Shown here one piece after another: positions 11,422-18,403 of a stretch of DNA of 29,405 nt. The notes under the pieces were generated by a model, which was given only the letters and a program-made list of their open reading frames with translations, made no database searches and was not told where the DNA came from. Within the stretch, counting starts at the first letter, position 1, and the number at the start of each line of letters is the position of its first letter. The DNA is from a virus. The stretch covers positions 1-29,405 of the IMG/VR virus record IMGVR_UViG_3300047297_000085; one strand, written 5' to 3'. A program made the translations under genes and the position numbers.

Positions 11422-13003
11422 GACATGTGGCAGCAGTGATGGCTTATCACTGAACGAAGACATGTCCACCAAATGTTTTGTATGTGATAAATATACACCC
11501 TCAACTAACAACGAAAGATTTGAAGTGATTGATATTGATACAGACAGTAAGGATACGAGCAGCTTTATCAAAGCCTACAATGAAGGACACAGTGTTAGTG
11601 TGTCAGACAGACGCATCAGCAAAGCAACAATGGAACGCTATGGCGTAGTCCGTAGCGATGGACATTACTACTTTCCTTATTACGACAGCAACTCACAGCT
11701 TGTTGCAGCTAAGCGTAGGGAAGTGAAGGACAAGAAATTCACAACAGTGGGTGGGTGGAGTAAGGGTACTCTGTTTGGACAGAACCTATACCCATCCAAT
11801 GGCAAGTACCTCACCATCACTGAAGGTGAGTTTGATGCACTGGCTGCATACCAATTGACAGGTAGTAAATATCCTGTGGTGTCTATACGCACAGGTGCAG
11901 GTAGTGCATTGAAGGATGCCAAAGCCAACTACGAATACATCAACAGCTTTGAAAACATTGTGCTGTGCTTTGATGGTGATGAGGCAGGACAGAAGGCAGC
12001 GAAGGAAGTTGCTGAATTGTTTGGCAGCAAGTGCAAGATATTTAAACCAGACCCTGAATATAAAGATGCATGCGAGTGGCTAAGTGATAACAAGGAAGCT
12101 GCCTTTGTTTCTAGGTGGTGGGCTGCTGAACCCTTCGTGCCTGATGGCATTGTGTGCGGGTCTAGCCTGTGGGAGTTGGTGTCTACACCAATGGAAGCAG
12201 CAGATTGTTTCTACCCTTGGAAGGGACTGAATGAAATTACCTATGGCATTAGAGCAGGTGAGCTAGTCACATTCACAGCAGGTAGTGGACTAGGTAAGAG
12301 TCAAACCCTAAGGGAAATTGTTTGGCATCTGCTACAGAATAGCAGTGACAACATTGGCTTGATGTTCTTGGAAGAGAGTGTGAGAAAGACTAGCCTGTCT
12401 ATGATGAGCCTAGCTGCTGATGCACCACTACACCTGCCTACATCTGTGGTGTCTGATGCTGTACGCAAGGACGCATTCGAGAAGACACTAGGCACTGGGC
12501 GTTTGTTCTTCTTCGATCACTTCGGGTCTACTGCCATCGAGAACATTGTCAATCGTGTGAAGTACATGGCTAAGGGACTGGGATGTAAGTATGTCTTCTT
12601 AGATCACTTAAGCATCATCGTATCCAGTCAGGACAATGGTGATGAGCGTAAGGCCATCGATGAAATCATGACCAAGCTTCGCATGCTTGTGCAGGAAACT
12701 AACATTGCTCTCATCATTGTTAGCCACCTCAAGCGTCCATCAGACAAGGGACACGAGGAAGGTGCAACCACTAGCCTAGCTCAGCTACGAGGCAGTGCTG
12801 CCATTGCACAACTAAGTGACATGGTGGTATCGCTAGAGAGGAATGGTCAGGCTGATGATCCTATTGAGCGTAACACCACCAAGGTGAGGGTCCTCAAAAA
12901 TCGTTTCGCAGGTTCCACTGGACCCGCCTGTTCACTTCTGTACAACAGGGATACAGGTAGGATGTTTGAGATTGATGATGCAATAGAAGGGGTGATGCTA
13001 TGA
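11390..13003 (+). CDS. T7 gp4-like DNA primase-helicase
   Basis: The 537-residue protein combines primase and replicative helicase. The N-terminal zinc ribbon has C10, C13, C29 and C32. The TOPRIM domain shows TEGEFDA (E145) and DGDEAG (D195, D197). A RecA-like helicase domain follows, with Walker A AGSGLGKSQT (297-306, K303), Walker B VFLDH (D405), the sensor IIVSHLKR (H446) and QLRGSAAIAQLSD (465-477). It would unwind the phage fork and lay down primers for the DNA polymerase encoded just downstream. Length is close to T7 gp4 (566). ATG 11390 is chosen because it puts the zinc ribbon at the expected distance. It is coupled by ATGA to the next gene. Confidence 0.95.
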   Translation: MAFLKTHLPCETCGSSDGLSLNEDMSTKCFVCDKYTPSTNNERFEVIDIDTDSKDTSSFIKAYNEGHSVSVSDRRISKATMERYGVVRSDGHYYFPYYDSNSQLVAAKRREVKDKKFTTVGGWSKGTLFGQNLYPSNGKYLTITEGEFDALAAYQLTGSKYPVVSIRTGAGSALKDAKANYEYINSFENIVLCFDGDEAGQKAAKEVAELFGSKCKIFKPDPEYKDACEWLSDNKEAAFVSRWWAAEPFVPDGIVCGSSLWELVSTPMEAADCFYPWKGLNEITYGIRAGELVTFTAGSGLGKSQTLREIVWHLLQNSSDNIGLMFLEESVRKTSLSMMSLAADAPLHLPTSVVSDAVRKDAFEKTLGTGRLFFFDHFGSTAIENIVNRVKYMAKGLGCKYVFLDHLSIIVSSQDNGDERKAIDEIMTKLRMLVQETNIALIIVSHLKRPSDKGHEEGATTSLAQLRGSAAIAQLSDMVVSLERNGQADDPIERNTTKVRVLKNRFAGSTGPACSLLYNRDTGRMFEIDDAIEGVML

Positions 13004-13230
13004 AACAATGGGACGATCTTGATGATGCCATCATTGGACAAGCTTCCATATGGAATGGTAATAAGAGAGTGGAAGTGTTAGTCTATGATGCTGATAAGAT
13101 GATTAAAGTATTTAAGGACAGAGATGGTATGACTGAGGACGAAGCTCATGAATATATTCTTTTTAACATTGAGAATTCATACATAGGAGAGGACACGCCT
13201 GTACTGGTGTGGCAAAGATATGACGAGTGA
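13000..13230 (+). CDS. Small acidic hypothetical protein (76 aa)
   Basis: A 76-residue acidic protein between primase-helicase and polymerase, with ATGA overlap upstream and an 11-base overlap downstream. The pattern WNGNKRVEVLVYDADKMIKVFKDRDGMTEDEAHEYILFNIENSYIGE is split between strands and a helix and is often seen in small phage proteins of unknown role. Its place suggests a replication-time role. Confidence 0.65.
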   Translation: MKQWDDLDDAIIGQASIWNGNKRVEVLVYDADKMIKVFKDRDGMTEDEAHEYILFNIENSYIGEDTPVLVWQRYDE

Positions 13231-13420
13231 TGGTGGTAAGGGACACACTCAGCGTCCTAAGTCAATAGCTGATGAGGAATGGGCTACCAGATGGAATGCC
13301 ATCTTTGGTAGAGATTCATTAGAAGATTACAAACAGTCGGAGAATGTTGATAATCTCCGACAAAATGATAAGGACAAGGACAATGATCTTCTTAGACATA
13401 GAGACAAACCTGAAACATGA
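13220..13420 (+). CDS. Small conserved phage protein with GGKGxxQRP start (66 aa)
   Basis: The N-terminal pattern SDGGKGHTQRPKS followed by WNAIFGRDS is typical of a short phage protein often found near replication genes, function unknown. The C-terminal third is highly charged and likely disordered (NDKDKDNDLLRHRDK). It overlaps the polymerase gene by 38 bases. Confidence 0.65.
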   Translation: MTSDGGKGHTQRPKSIADEEWATRWNAIFGRDSLEDYKQSENVDNLRQNDKDKDNDLLRHRDKPET

Positions 13421-15098
13421 CACCATATGGCTGTGTGTAACCAAGCACAGCACCACTGGTGAGGTGAGGCACTGGCGGGAAGCCGACAGCTTGCAGCAAT
13501 ACTTAGAGGGTGAGCAAGTGGTGGGCCACAACATCATTGGCTTTGATGCTCCCATCCTGAAGAAGGTATGGGGTGTTGGCATTTCTGACAACAGCCTAGT
13601 AGATACACTGGTGATGTCACGGCTGTACAAACCTGACATTGAGGTGGTGCTTCCTAAGGAAGGCAAAGCTCCCAAACCACACAGCTTAGAGGCATGGGGC
13701 TATCGCTTAGGCAGCTATAAGATTGGTTTCACTGACTTCGACAGTGGATGGACACAAGAGATGGCTACCTATTGTGAACAAGATGTTCAACTTTTAGAAA
13801 AACTGTACAACTTTCTGACAGTAACCATGACGAAAGAAGGGTTTTCCCAGCAAAGTATTCAGCTTGAGCATGAGGTTGCCATCATCTGCCGTGGCATGGA
13901 AGACAACGGCTTCATGCTTGATATGCCTAAGGCTATGGCGTTGCATGCCATACTTAGTGGACGCATGTCTGACATTGAAGAGGAGATGCAGAAGGTGTTT
14001 CTCCCTATCGTTGAGCAGCGTTTCTCTGAGAAGACAGGCAAGCAGCTTAAGGATAAGGTAACCATCTTCAATGTTGGAAGCAGACAACAGATTGGTGACA
14101 GACTTATTAAGCTAGGATGGAAGCCAACTAAGATGACCCCAACGGGTCAACCGATAGTGGATGAAACCACCTTGAAGGATGTTGTGTTCCCAGAGGCACA
14201 AATAATTGCTGAATACTTAATGATTCAAAAGCGTGTATCTCAGATAAGTAGTTGGCTTGAACTGGTGGGTGATGATGGTAGGGTGCATGGTAGAGTGACA
14301 ACCAATGGCGCAGTTACAGGAAGGGCGACACATAGCAGTCCTAATATGGCGCAGATCCCTGCAGTGGGTGGTCCATATGGTGCTGAGTGTAGAGAAGTAT
14401 GGACAGTGCCTAAGGGATATAAGCAGGTGGGTGTTGACCTGTCAGGCATTGAGCTACGCTGCTTAGGTCACTACCTGAATGATAAAGAATGGATGGATGA
14501 GTTGCTTAAAGGTGACATCCACTGGTTCAATGCACAGAGTTTTGGCTTAGTTGACAAAGGCACTGTCAAGGATGATAACAATCCTGAGCATAAGAAGGCT
14601 AGGAATGTTACCAAGACTCTGACATATGGGGTGCTCTACGGAGCAGGTGCAGCCAAGGCAGGTAGCATAGTAGGTGGTAACAGTAGCAAAGGCAAGAAAC
14701 TTATTGATAGCTTTATCAATAATACTCCCGGCCTTTCTGCCCTGAAGAAGAAGATATCTAGGCTGATGGCTAAGGGACATCTCCCTGCCTTAGATGGTAG
14801 AAGAGTGTGGGTTAGATCGGAGCATGCAGCATTGAACACATTGCTGCAAAGTGCAGGTGCTATCATTGCTAAACAATGGCTTGTTGAATCAACAAAGCTG
14901 TTGCAAGAGAAGGGAATAAATGCTAAACTGTTAGCGTTTGTTCATGACGAAACACAATGGGAAGTTAGAGAAGATCAGGCAGAGGAAGCAGCTAGACTCA
15001 TAGAGCAAGCAGCTACCAAAGCAGGAGAAGCTTTAGGTTTCCGGTGTCCAGTTGATGCCGAAGGTAAGGTTGGTAACAACTGGCGTGAGTGCCACTAA
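13383..15098 (+). CDS. T7-like family A DNA polymerase with 3'-5' exonuclease
   Basis: The 571-residue replicative polymerase has an exonuclease domain with DIE (D5, E7), GHNIIGFD (D55) and YxxxD (Y130, D134), and a polymerase domain with motif A VDLSGIELR (D352), the O-helix RNVTKTLTYGVLYG (R407, K411, Y415, Y419) and motif C HDE (521-523). Y415 aligns with E. coli Pol I F762 and T7 Y526. ATG 13383 is preferred over upstream starts because the exonuclease motif begins four residues later and AAGGA precedes it. It acts with the primase-helicase and the SSB. At 571 residues it is shorter than T7 gp5 (704), chiefly by compact thumb and exonuclease regions. Confidence 0.95.
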   Translation: MIFLDIETNLKHDTIWLCVTKHSTTGEVRHWREADSLQQYLEGEQVVGHNIIGFDAPILKKVWGVGISDNSLVDTLVMSRLYKPDIEVVLPKEGKAPKPHSLEAWGYRLGSYKIGFTDFDSGWTQEMATYCEQDVQLLEKLYNFLTVTMTKEGFSQQSIQLEHEVAIICRGMEDNGFMLDMPKAMALHAILSGRMSDIEEEMQKVFLPIVEQRFSEKTGKQLKDKVTIFNVGSRQQIGDRLIKLGWKPTKMTPTGQPIVDETTLKDVVFPEAQIIAEYLMIQKRVSQISSWLELVGDDGRVHGRVTTNGAVTGRATHSSPNMAQIPAVGGPYGAECREVWTVPKGYKQVGVDLSGIELRCLGHYLNDKEWMDELLKGDIHWFNAQSFGLVDKGTVKDDNNPEHKKARNVTKTLTYGVLYGAGAAKAGSIVGGNSSKGKKLIDSFINNTPGLSALKKKISRLMAKGHLPALDGRRVWVRSEHAALNTLLQSAGAIIAKQWLVESTKLLQEKGINAKLLAFVHDETQWEVREDQAEEAARLIEQAATKAGEALGFRCPVDAEGKVGNNWRECH

Positions 15099-15130
15099 CG
15101 ATAGAGGTGGGTTTTCATATGGAGAATATT

Positions 15131-15550
15131 ATGAGTGAAGAAAAGAAAGCGATTAAGCTGAAGGCTGATTTGTTCTGGTGTCAGCACAACAAGGTGAATG
15201 ACATGTCCGGTAAGTTTCAGTTGAACTTATGCAACCTGTCTGATGCTGCTGTTGAAGCACTGGAAGAGATGGGCATCAGTGTACAAACTGGTGAAGAGAA
15301 GAAGGCTGACATGGGCAGGTACATCACTTGCAAATCAGAGAAGCCTATTCGTATCTTTGATACGGACAATGATGAGATTACCGAAGCTATCGGTAATGGT
15401 AGCAAGGGCAAAGCTCTTGTGTCTTTTTACTCTTGGACATACAAGAACAAGAAAGGTGTTAGCCCTTCGTTGAAGAAGCTGGTTGTCACTGACTTGGTTG
15501 AATATGCTGCAGCCAGTGGTATCAGTGCAGACGATGAGGATGTGCTGTAA
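15131..15550 (+). CDS. Single-stranded DNA-binding protein, gp2.5-like (candidate)
   Basis: The 139-residue protein begins MSEEKKAIKLKADLFW and has a beta-rich body with GKFQLNLCNLSDAAVEAL, then IGNGSKGKALVSFYSWTYKNKKG, and an acidic C-terminus (SADDEDVL). An OB-like body plus acidic tail, located between polymerase and exonuclease, fits the phage SSB family related in role to T7 gp2.5. Acidic tails are used by SSBs to contact polymerase and helicase. ATG 15131 is chosen because GGAGA lies 6 bases upstream; ATG 15119 is an alternative. A different DNA-binding accessory protein remains possible. Confidence 0.75.
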   Translation: MSEEKKAIKLKADLFWCQHNKVNDMSGKFQLNLCNLSDAAVEALEEMGISVQTGEEKKADMGRYITCKSEKPIRIFDTDNDEITEAIGNGSKGKALVSFYSWTYKNKKGVSPSLKKLVVTDLVEYAAASGISADDEDVL

Positions 15551-16252
15551 GTGAAAGCAATCCTTGATGCGGATATTTTCTGTTACAGAGCCGCATCAGC
15601 ATGTGAGGACGAAGACGAAGCAACGGCACAGCGTACACTGGATCGTTTAATTGTTGATGTTCTCATGTGCGGTGTTGATAACATCTATCCTGATTGCTTC
15701 GTGGATAGTTGGAGTATGCACCTAACAGGTAAGAACAACTTCCGATACAAGATAGCTACCACTGTGCCTTACAAAGGGAACAGAGTGGACAAGCCTAAGC
15801 CAAAGCATCTAGCTTTCCTTAGAGACTATCTTGTTAAGGAGTGGGGTGCTTCTATATCTGAAGGTGAAGAAGCCGATGACACCATTGCCATTGAAGCTAC
15901 AAAGCTTGGTGACAATTGTGTCATTGTTTCTTTAGACAAAGACTTAGATCAGATTGTTGGTTGGCATTACAACTTTGTTAAACATCTAGGCTACTACATC
16001 AAACCAGAGGAAGCTCTGGTCAAGCTGTATACGCAGATGATTACGGGTGATGCTGCTGATAACATCAAAGGATTGTTCCGTGTTGGTCCAGTGAAAGCAG
16101 CCAAGATAATTGGGGACACAACAGATGAACTTGAGCTGTACAACAAAGTGTTGGAAGCTTACGAGGGTAATGCTGAGCGTGTGTTAGAGAATGCTCAGCT
16201 TCTTTTTTTACGCAGATATGAAGGACAGATATGGACTCCTCCACAAGCTTAA
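15551..16252 (+). CDS. 5'-3' exonuclease (FEN/T7 gp6-like)
   Basis: The 233-residue nuclease shows the conserved acidic residues of the PIN/FEN superfamily: LDADI (D6, D8), GEEADD (E107, D109, D110), SLDKDLDQ (D129, D131) and TGDAADNIKG (D167, D170), with a helix-hairpin-helix-like VGPVKAAKII after it. It would degrade RNA primers, recycle host DNA or prepare ends, as T7 gp6 does. It starts with GTG directly after the SSB stop; AUG is absent nearby and the first motif demands this start. Its end overlaps the next gene by 22 bases. Confidence 0.9.
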   Translation: MKAILDADIFCYRAASACEDEDEATAQRTLDRLIVDVLMCGVDNIYPDCFVDSWSMHLTGKNNFRYKIATTVPYKGNRVDKPKPKHLAFLRDYLVKEWGASISEGEEADDTIAIEATKLGDNCVIVSLDKDLDQIVGWHYNFVKHLGYYIKPEEALVKLYTQMITGDAADNIKGLFRVGPVKAAKIIGDTTDELELYNKVLEAYEGNAERVLENAQLLFLRRYEGQIWTPPQA

Positions 16253-16569
16253 AGCCAAACGACATTGCACTAATCCTCCGTCCTACTATCGTAGATGGTG
16301 TATATCAAAAACACTTTCAAGTGTTAGTCAGTGGCTTTGGACCACTCACTATCAGTGAAGATGATATTAATAATTTAATTGGTATGGCTACTATATTGGC
16401 AGCAACTGTACAGTATATGGAAGAAGATGAGCAGCTTGCTAATAAGCTTGTTGAGTATTGCGGTAAGATGTTTGGTGATGTTGGTGACTTCTCTTACAAC
16501 GCAGATCATGATAGCTTTGGTGATGGCAACTTCACCATTGACACCAAGACAATTGGAGGCATGCAATGA
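16231..16569 (+). CDS. Hypothetical protein (112 aa)
   Basis: A 112-residue protein with a strand-rich N-terminus (IALILRPTIVDGVYQKHFQVLVSGFGP) and an acidic helical middle. ATG 16231 follows AAGGA in the end of the exonuclease gene. It shares ATGA with the next gene. Function unknown; position suggests a role around replication or nucleotide metabolism. Confidence 0.65.
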   Translation: MDSSTSLKPNDIALILRPTIVDGVYQKHFQVLVSGFGPLTISEDDINNLIGMATILAATVQYMEEDEQLANKLVEYCGKMFGDVGDFSYNADHDSFGDGNFTIDTKTIGGMQ

Positions 16570-16829
16570 ACATAGATGACACATTGATACAACGAGGTGT
16601 TAGGTATGGCAACTACAAAGAAGATGTCTCTAGGGTTTCACAAGCCTTAAAAGAATCTGTTAGGTCTGGTGCTGAGTGGAAAGAGATGGATGATGATATG
16701 AAGGAAAGCCTTGATCTCATCTGTAACAAAATCTCTCGCATTGTGAATGGTGATCCTTGGTATCATGACTCATGGCATGACATCATTGGCTATGCTAGGT
16801 TGGTAGAAGAAAGACTGGAACGATTATGA
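16566..16829 (+). CDS. DUF6378-like protein (87 aa)
   Basis: The product reads DTLIQRGVRYGNYKEDV at its start and SLDLICNKISRIVNGDP...WHDIIGYARLVEERL at its end. This RG.RYG / KISRI..GDP / D.W.DI.GYA pattern is a widespread phage domain I associate with DUF6378, frequently found near nucleotide metabolism genes; a nucleotide-pyrophosphohydrolase-like helical fold has been suggested by resemblance only. It lies close to ThyX here. Coupled by ATGA on both sides. Confidence 0.75.
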   Translation: MNIDDTLIQRGVRYGNYKEDVSRVSQALKESVRSGAEWKEMDDDMKESLDLICNKISRIVNGDPWYHDSWHDIIGYARLVEERLERL

Positions 16830-17002
16830 TATCTGTGGACATTAGTTTAAAAGTATTCTTTAAACCGGAAGACCTACCTAGTGTCTATCTGAATGAAGAA
16901 GTGTTGAGCGAGTTGATAATTGAAAATCTCACAGCCTCATTGGAAAGAATAGATTCACATGAATTGGTGTTCCGTCATGTGGATGTGGAAGGACTAGAAT
17001 GA
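16826..17002 (+). CDS. Small acidic hypothetical protein (58 aa)
   Basis: A 58-codon frame exactly between two ATGA overlaps (16826 and 16999), which strongly supports it. The product (MISVDISLKVFFKPEDLPS...) is acidic with a predicted strand, then a helix, then a final strand (ELVFRHVDVEGLE). It may form a small alpha-beta domain. Function unknown. Confidence 0.6.
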   Translation: MISVDISLKVFFKPEDLPSVYLNEEVLSELIIENLTASLERIDSHELVFRHVDVEGLE

Positions 17003-17199
17003 AAGTTAATTCTGTAACCATTAGAGAAGCAAGCAATGGCTATGTTGTTGAGCATCTTGCTGAGTCCGACTACGATAAATTCATTTCTGAGTTTATTGCT
17101 TTGGATGTTGACGAAGCACTGGCAATAGCTAGGGATTTGTTTGTGCATTACGATGCTGCTGACATGTCGCACCTAGCAGATACACCAATTGGTAGATAA
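16999..17199 (+). CDS. Small acidic hypothetical protein (66 aa)
   Basis: ATG 16999 overlaps the upstream stop. The 66-residue product has a strand-strand-helix pattern (VTIREASNGYVVEHL, then DVDEALAIARDLFVHYD). It resembles many small phage proteins with a two-strand hairpin and a C-terminal helix. It overlaps the HNH gene start by 11 bases. Function unknown. Confidence 0.6.
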   Translation: MKVNSVTIREASNGYVVEHLAESDYDKFISEFIALDVDEALAIARDLFVHYDAADMSHLADTPIGR

Positions 17200-17569
17200 G
17201 AAAAGAAATGGTGGCGAGTGGACTGACTCTAGGTTCAGGAGCTTCGTCACCTCTGCACTACGAGCTGCGTCTAGGCGTTGGCCTCCTAAATACAAAGCAC
17301 TCAAAGAAGCTTTCGTAGGTAGGAAAGAAAACAAGAAGACTGGCAAGCTGGCAATGCATTACAAATGTGCCAAGTGTAAGAAACACTTTGTTGCTGCTGA
17401 TGTACAGGTAGATCATATACTACCCGTAGTATCACCAACAGAGGGCTTTGTTAGTTGGGACTTGTTCATTGATCGTATCTTCTGTGAGATAGAGAATCTA
17501 CAAGTGATGTGTAAGCCCTGTCATAAAGTGAAGACAGAACTAGAGAAGTTAGAAAGGAAAAAGAAATGA
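17189..17569 (+). CDS. HNH endonuclease (126 aa)
   Basis: The C-terminal half has zinc pair C60-x2-C63, VDHILPV (D75, H76), IENLQVMC (N103, C108) and CxxCH (C108, C111, H112), a classical HNH nuclease with structural zinc. The basic N-terminus (SRFRSFVTSALRAASRRWPPKY) likely contacts DNA. An in-frame stop at 17174 leaves TTG 17189 as the only reasonable start, unless translation begins at a rare codon further in. It is unlike the HNH gene at 5507 in sequence. It may be a homing enzyme beside nucleotide-metabolism genes or a packaging/recombination nuclease. Confidence 0.85.
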   Translation: MVDKKRNGGEWTDSRFRSFVTSALRAASRRWPPKYKALKEAFVGRKENKKTGKLAMHYKCAKCKKHFVAADVQVDHILPVVSPTEGFVSWDLFIDRIFCEIENLQVMCKPCHKVKTELEKLERKKK

Positions 17570-17799
17570 ATGTAATAATGTTAGAAGAACATGAAGATGG
17601 CAGTGCCACCTATTCATTTGATTTAACAATGGAAGAGCGTGACATCTTATTGAGCTTAGGTATAATGACAGCCATCAAGAATGGACTTGAAGAAGGAAAG
17701 AAATATGTCGGTAACACTGATCTGGGCTACACCAAATGCGGAACATCTGATAGCGTACATGGCGAGGGTGAGCAACCCAGAGAATCAGGACAACCCTGA
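17566..17799 (+). CDS. Small hypothetical protein overlapping thyX (77 aa)
   Basis: The first 47 residues (MNVIMLEEHEDGSATYSFDLTMEERDILLSLG split around residue 20, then a helix) look like a conserved small phage protein with a strand hairpin and helix. The last 30 residues run 95 bases into the thyX gene in another frame and are Gly/Ser/Pro-rich, as expected of an overprinted tail. It is coupled upstream by ATGA. Function unknown. Confidence 0.6.
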   Translation: MNVIMLEEHEDGSATYSFDLTMEERDILLSLGIMTAIKNGLEEGKKYVGNTDLGYTKCGTSDSVHGEGEQPRESGQP

Positions 17800-18316
17800 G
17801 ACAGCACCTAAGCTGCTGAAGTATTTGATGGACAACAAACACTGGAGTCCATTTGAGATGGTGAATGTGTGCATGGAAATAGAAACCACCCGTGACATTG
17901 CCCGTCAAATCCTACGACACAGAAGCTTTAGCTTCCAAGAATTCTCACAACGCTATGCCATTTCCTCACGCTATGAAACCAGTGAGGTGAGGCTACAGGA
18001 TAACAAGAACAGACAGAACTCTATAGCCGTTCAGGACCGAGAATTGATAGCGGTATGGGATGAGCTACAGACAGATGTTTTAGTGGCTGCAAAGCGGTCC
18101 TATGAGGCTGCATTGGGCATGGGCATAGCCAAGGAGGTAGCACGAAAGGTGTTGCCCGAAGGACTAACCACCAGTAGAATGTACATGAATGGTACACTGA
18201 GAAGTTGGATGCACTACGTTGATATTCGTTGTGACAAAGCAACACAGAAAGAACATCGTGATGTAGCAGACCAATGTAAGGTAGTGCTAACAAACTTATT
18301 TCCATCCTTGTTTTAA
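17705..18316 (+). CDS. thyX: Flavin-dependent thymidylate synthase ThyX
   Basis: ThyX converts dUMP to dTMP with methylene-tetrahydrofolate, FAD and NADPH. The signature RHRxxSxxxxSxR is exact at residues 71-83 (RHRSFSFQEFSQR). Further family residues are the N-terminal RVSNPENQ, HWSPFEM (46-52) and the C-terminal LRSWMHYVDIRCDKATQKEHRD, with the latter split in catalytic and FAD-binding parts. ATG 17705 is preferred over 17681 because GAAGGAAAG lies upstream at good distance; the protein is then 203 residues. It works with NrdA/NrdB encoded next to supply DNA precursors. A terminator follows it. Confidence 0.95.
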   Translation: MSVTLIWATPNAEHLIAYMARVSNPENQDNPETAPKLLKYLMDNKHWSPFEMVNVCMEIETTRDIARQILRHRSFSFQEFSQRYAISSRYETSEVRLQDNKNRQNSIAVQDRELIAVWDELQTDVLVAAKRSYEAALGMGIAKEVARKVLPEGLTTSRMYMNGTLRSWMHYVDIRCDKATQKEHRDVADQCKVVLTNLFPSLF

Positions 18317-18359
18317 TAGAGCAAGCAGTAGCCATCTGAGGTATAACTACCTTTCTTTC

Positions 18360-18383
18360 GGGAGCTTTGGCTCCCTTTTTTTC
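18360..18383 (+). terminator. Rho-independent terminator between thyX and nrdA
   Basis: GGGAGC (18360-18365) pairs with GCTCCC (18370-18375) around a TTTG loop and is followed directly by a run of eight T. This is the only classical intrinsic terminator found in the window. It sits inside the nucleotide-metabolism cluster, just 21 bases before the nrdA start, leaving no room for a promoter between, so it probably attenuates rather than ends transcription. Confidence 0.85.
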
Positions 18384-18403
18384 CACCACAGCAGGAGTAT
18401 TTT

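Noticed and set aside
13794-14087. Antisense frames inside the polymerase gene
   Set aside because: Shadow of a gene whose catalytic motifs are clear on the plus strand.
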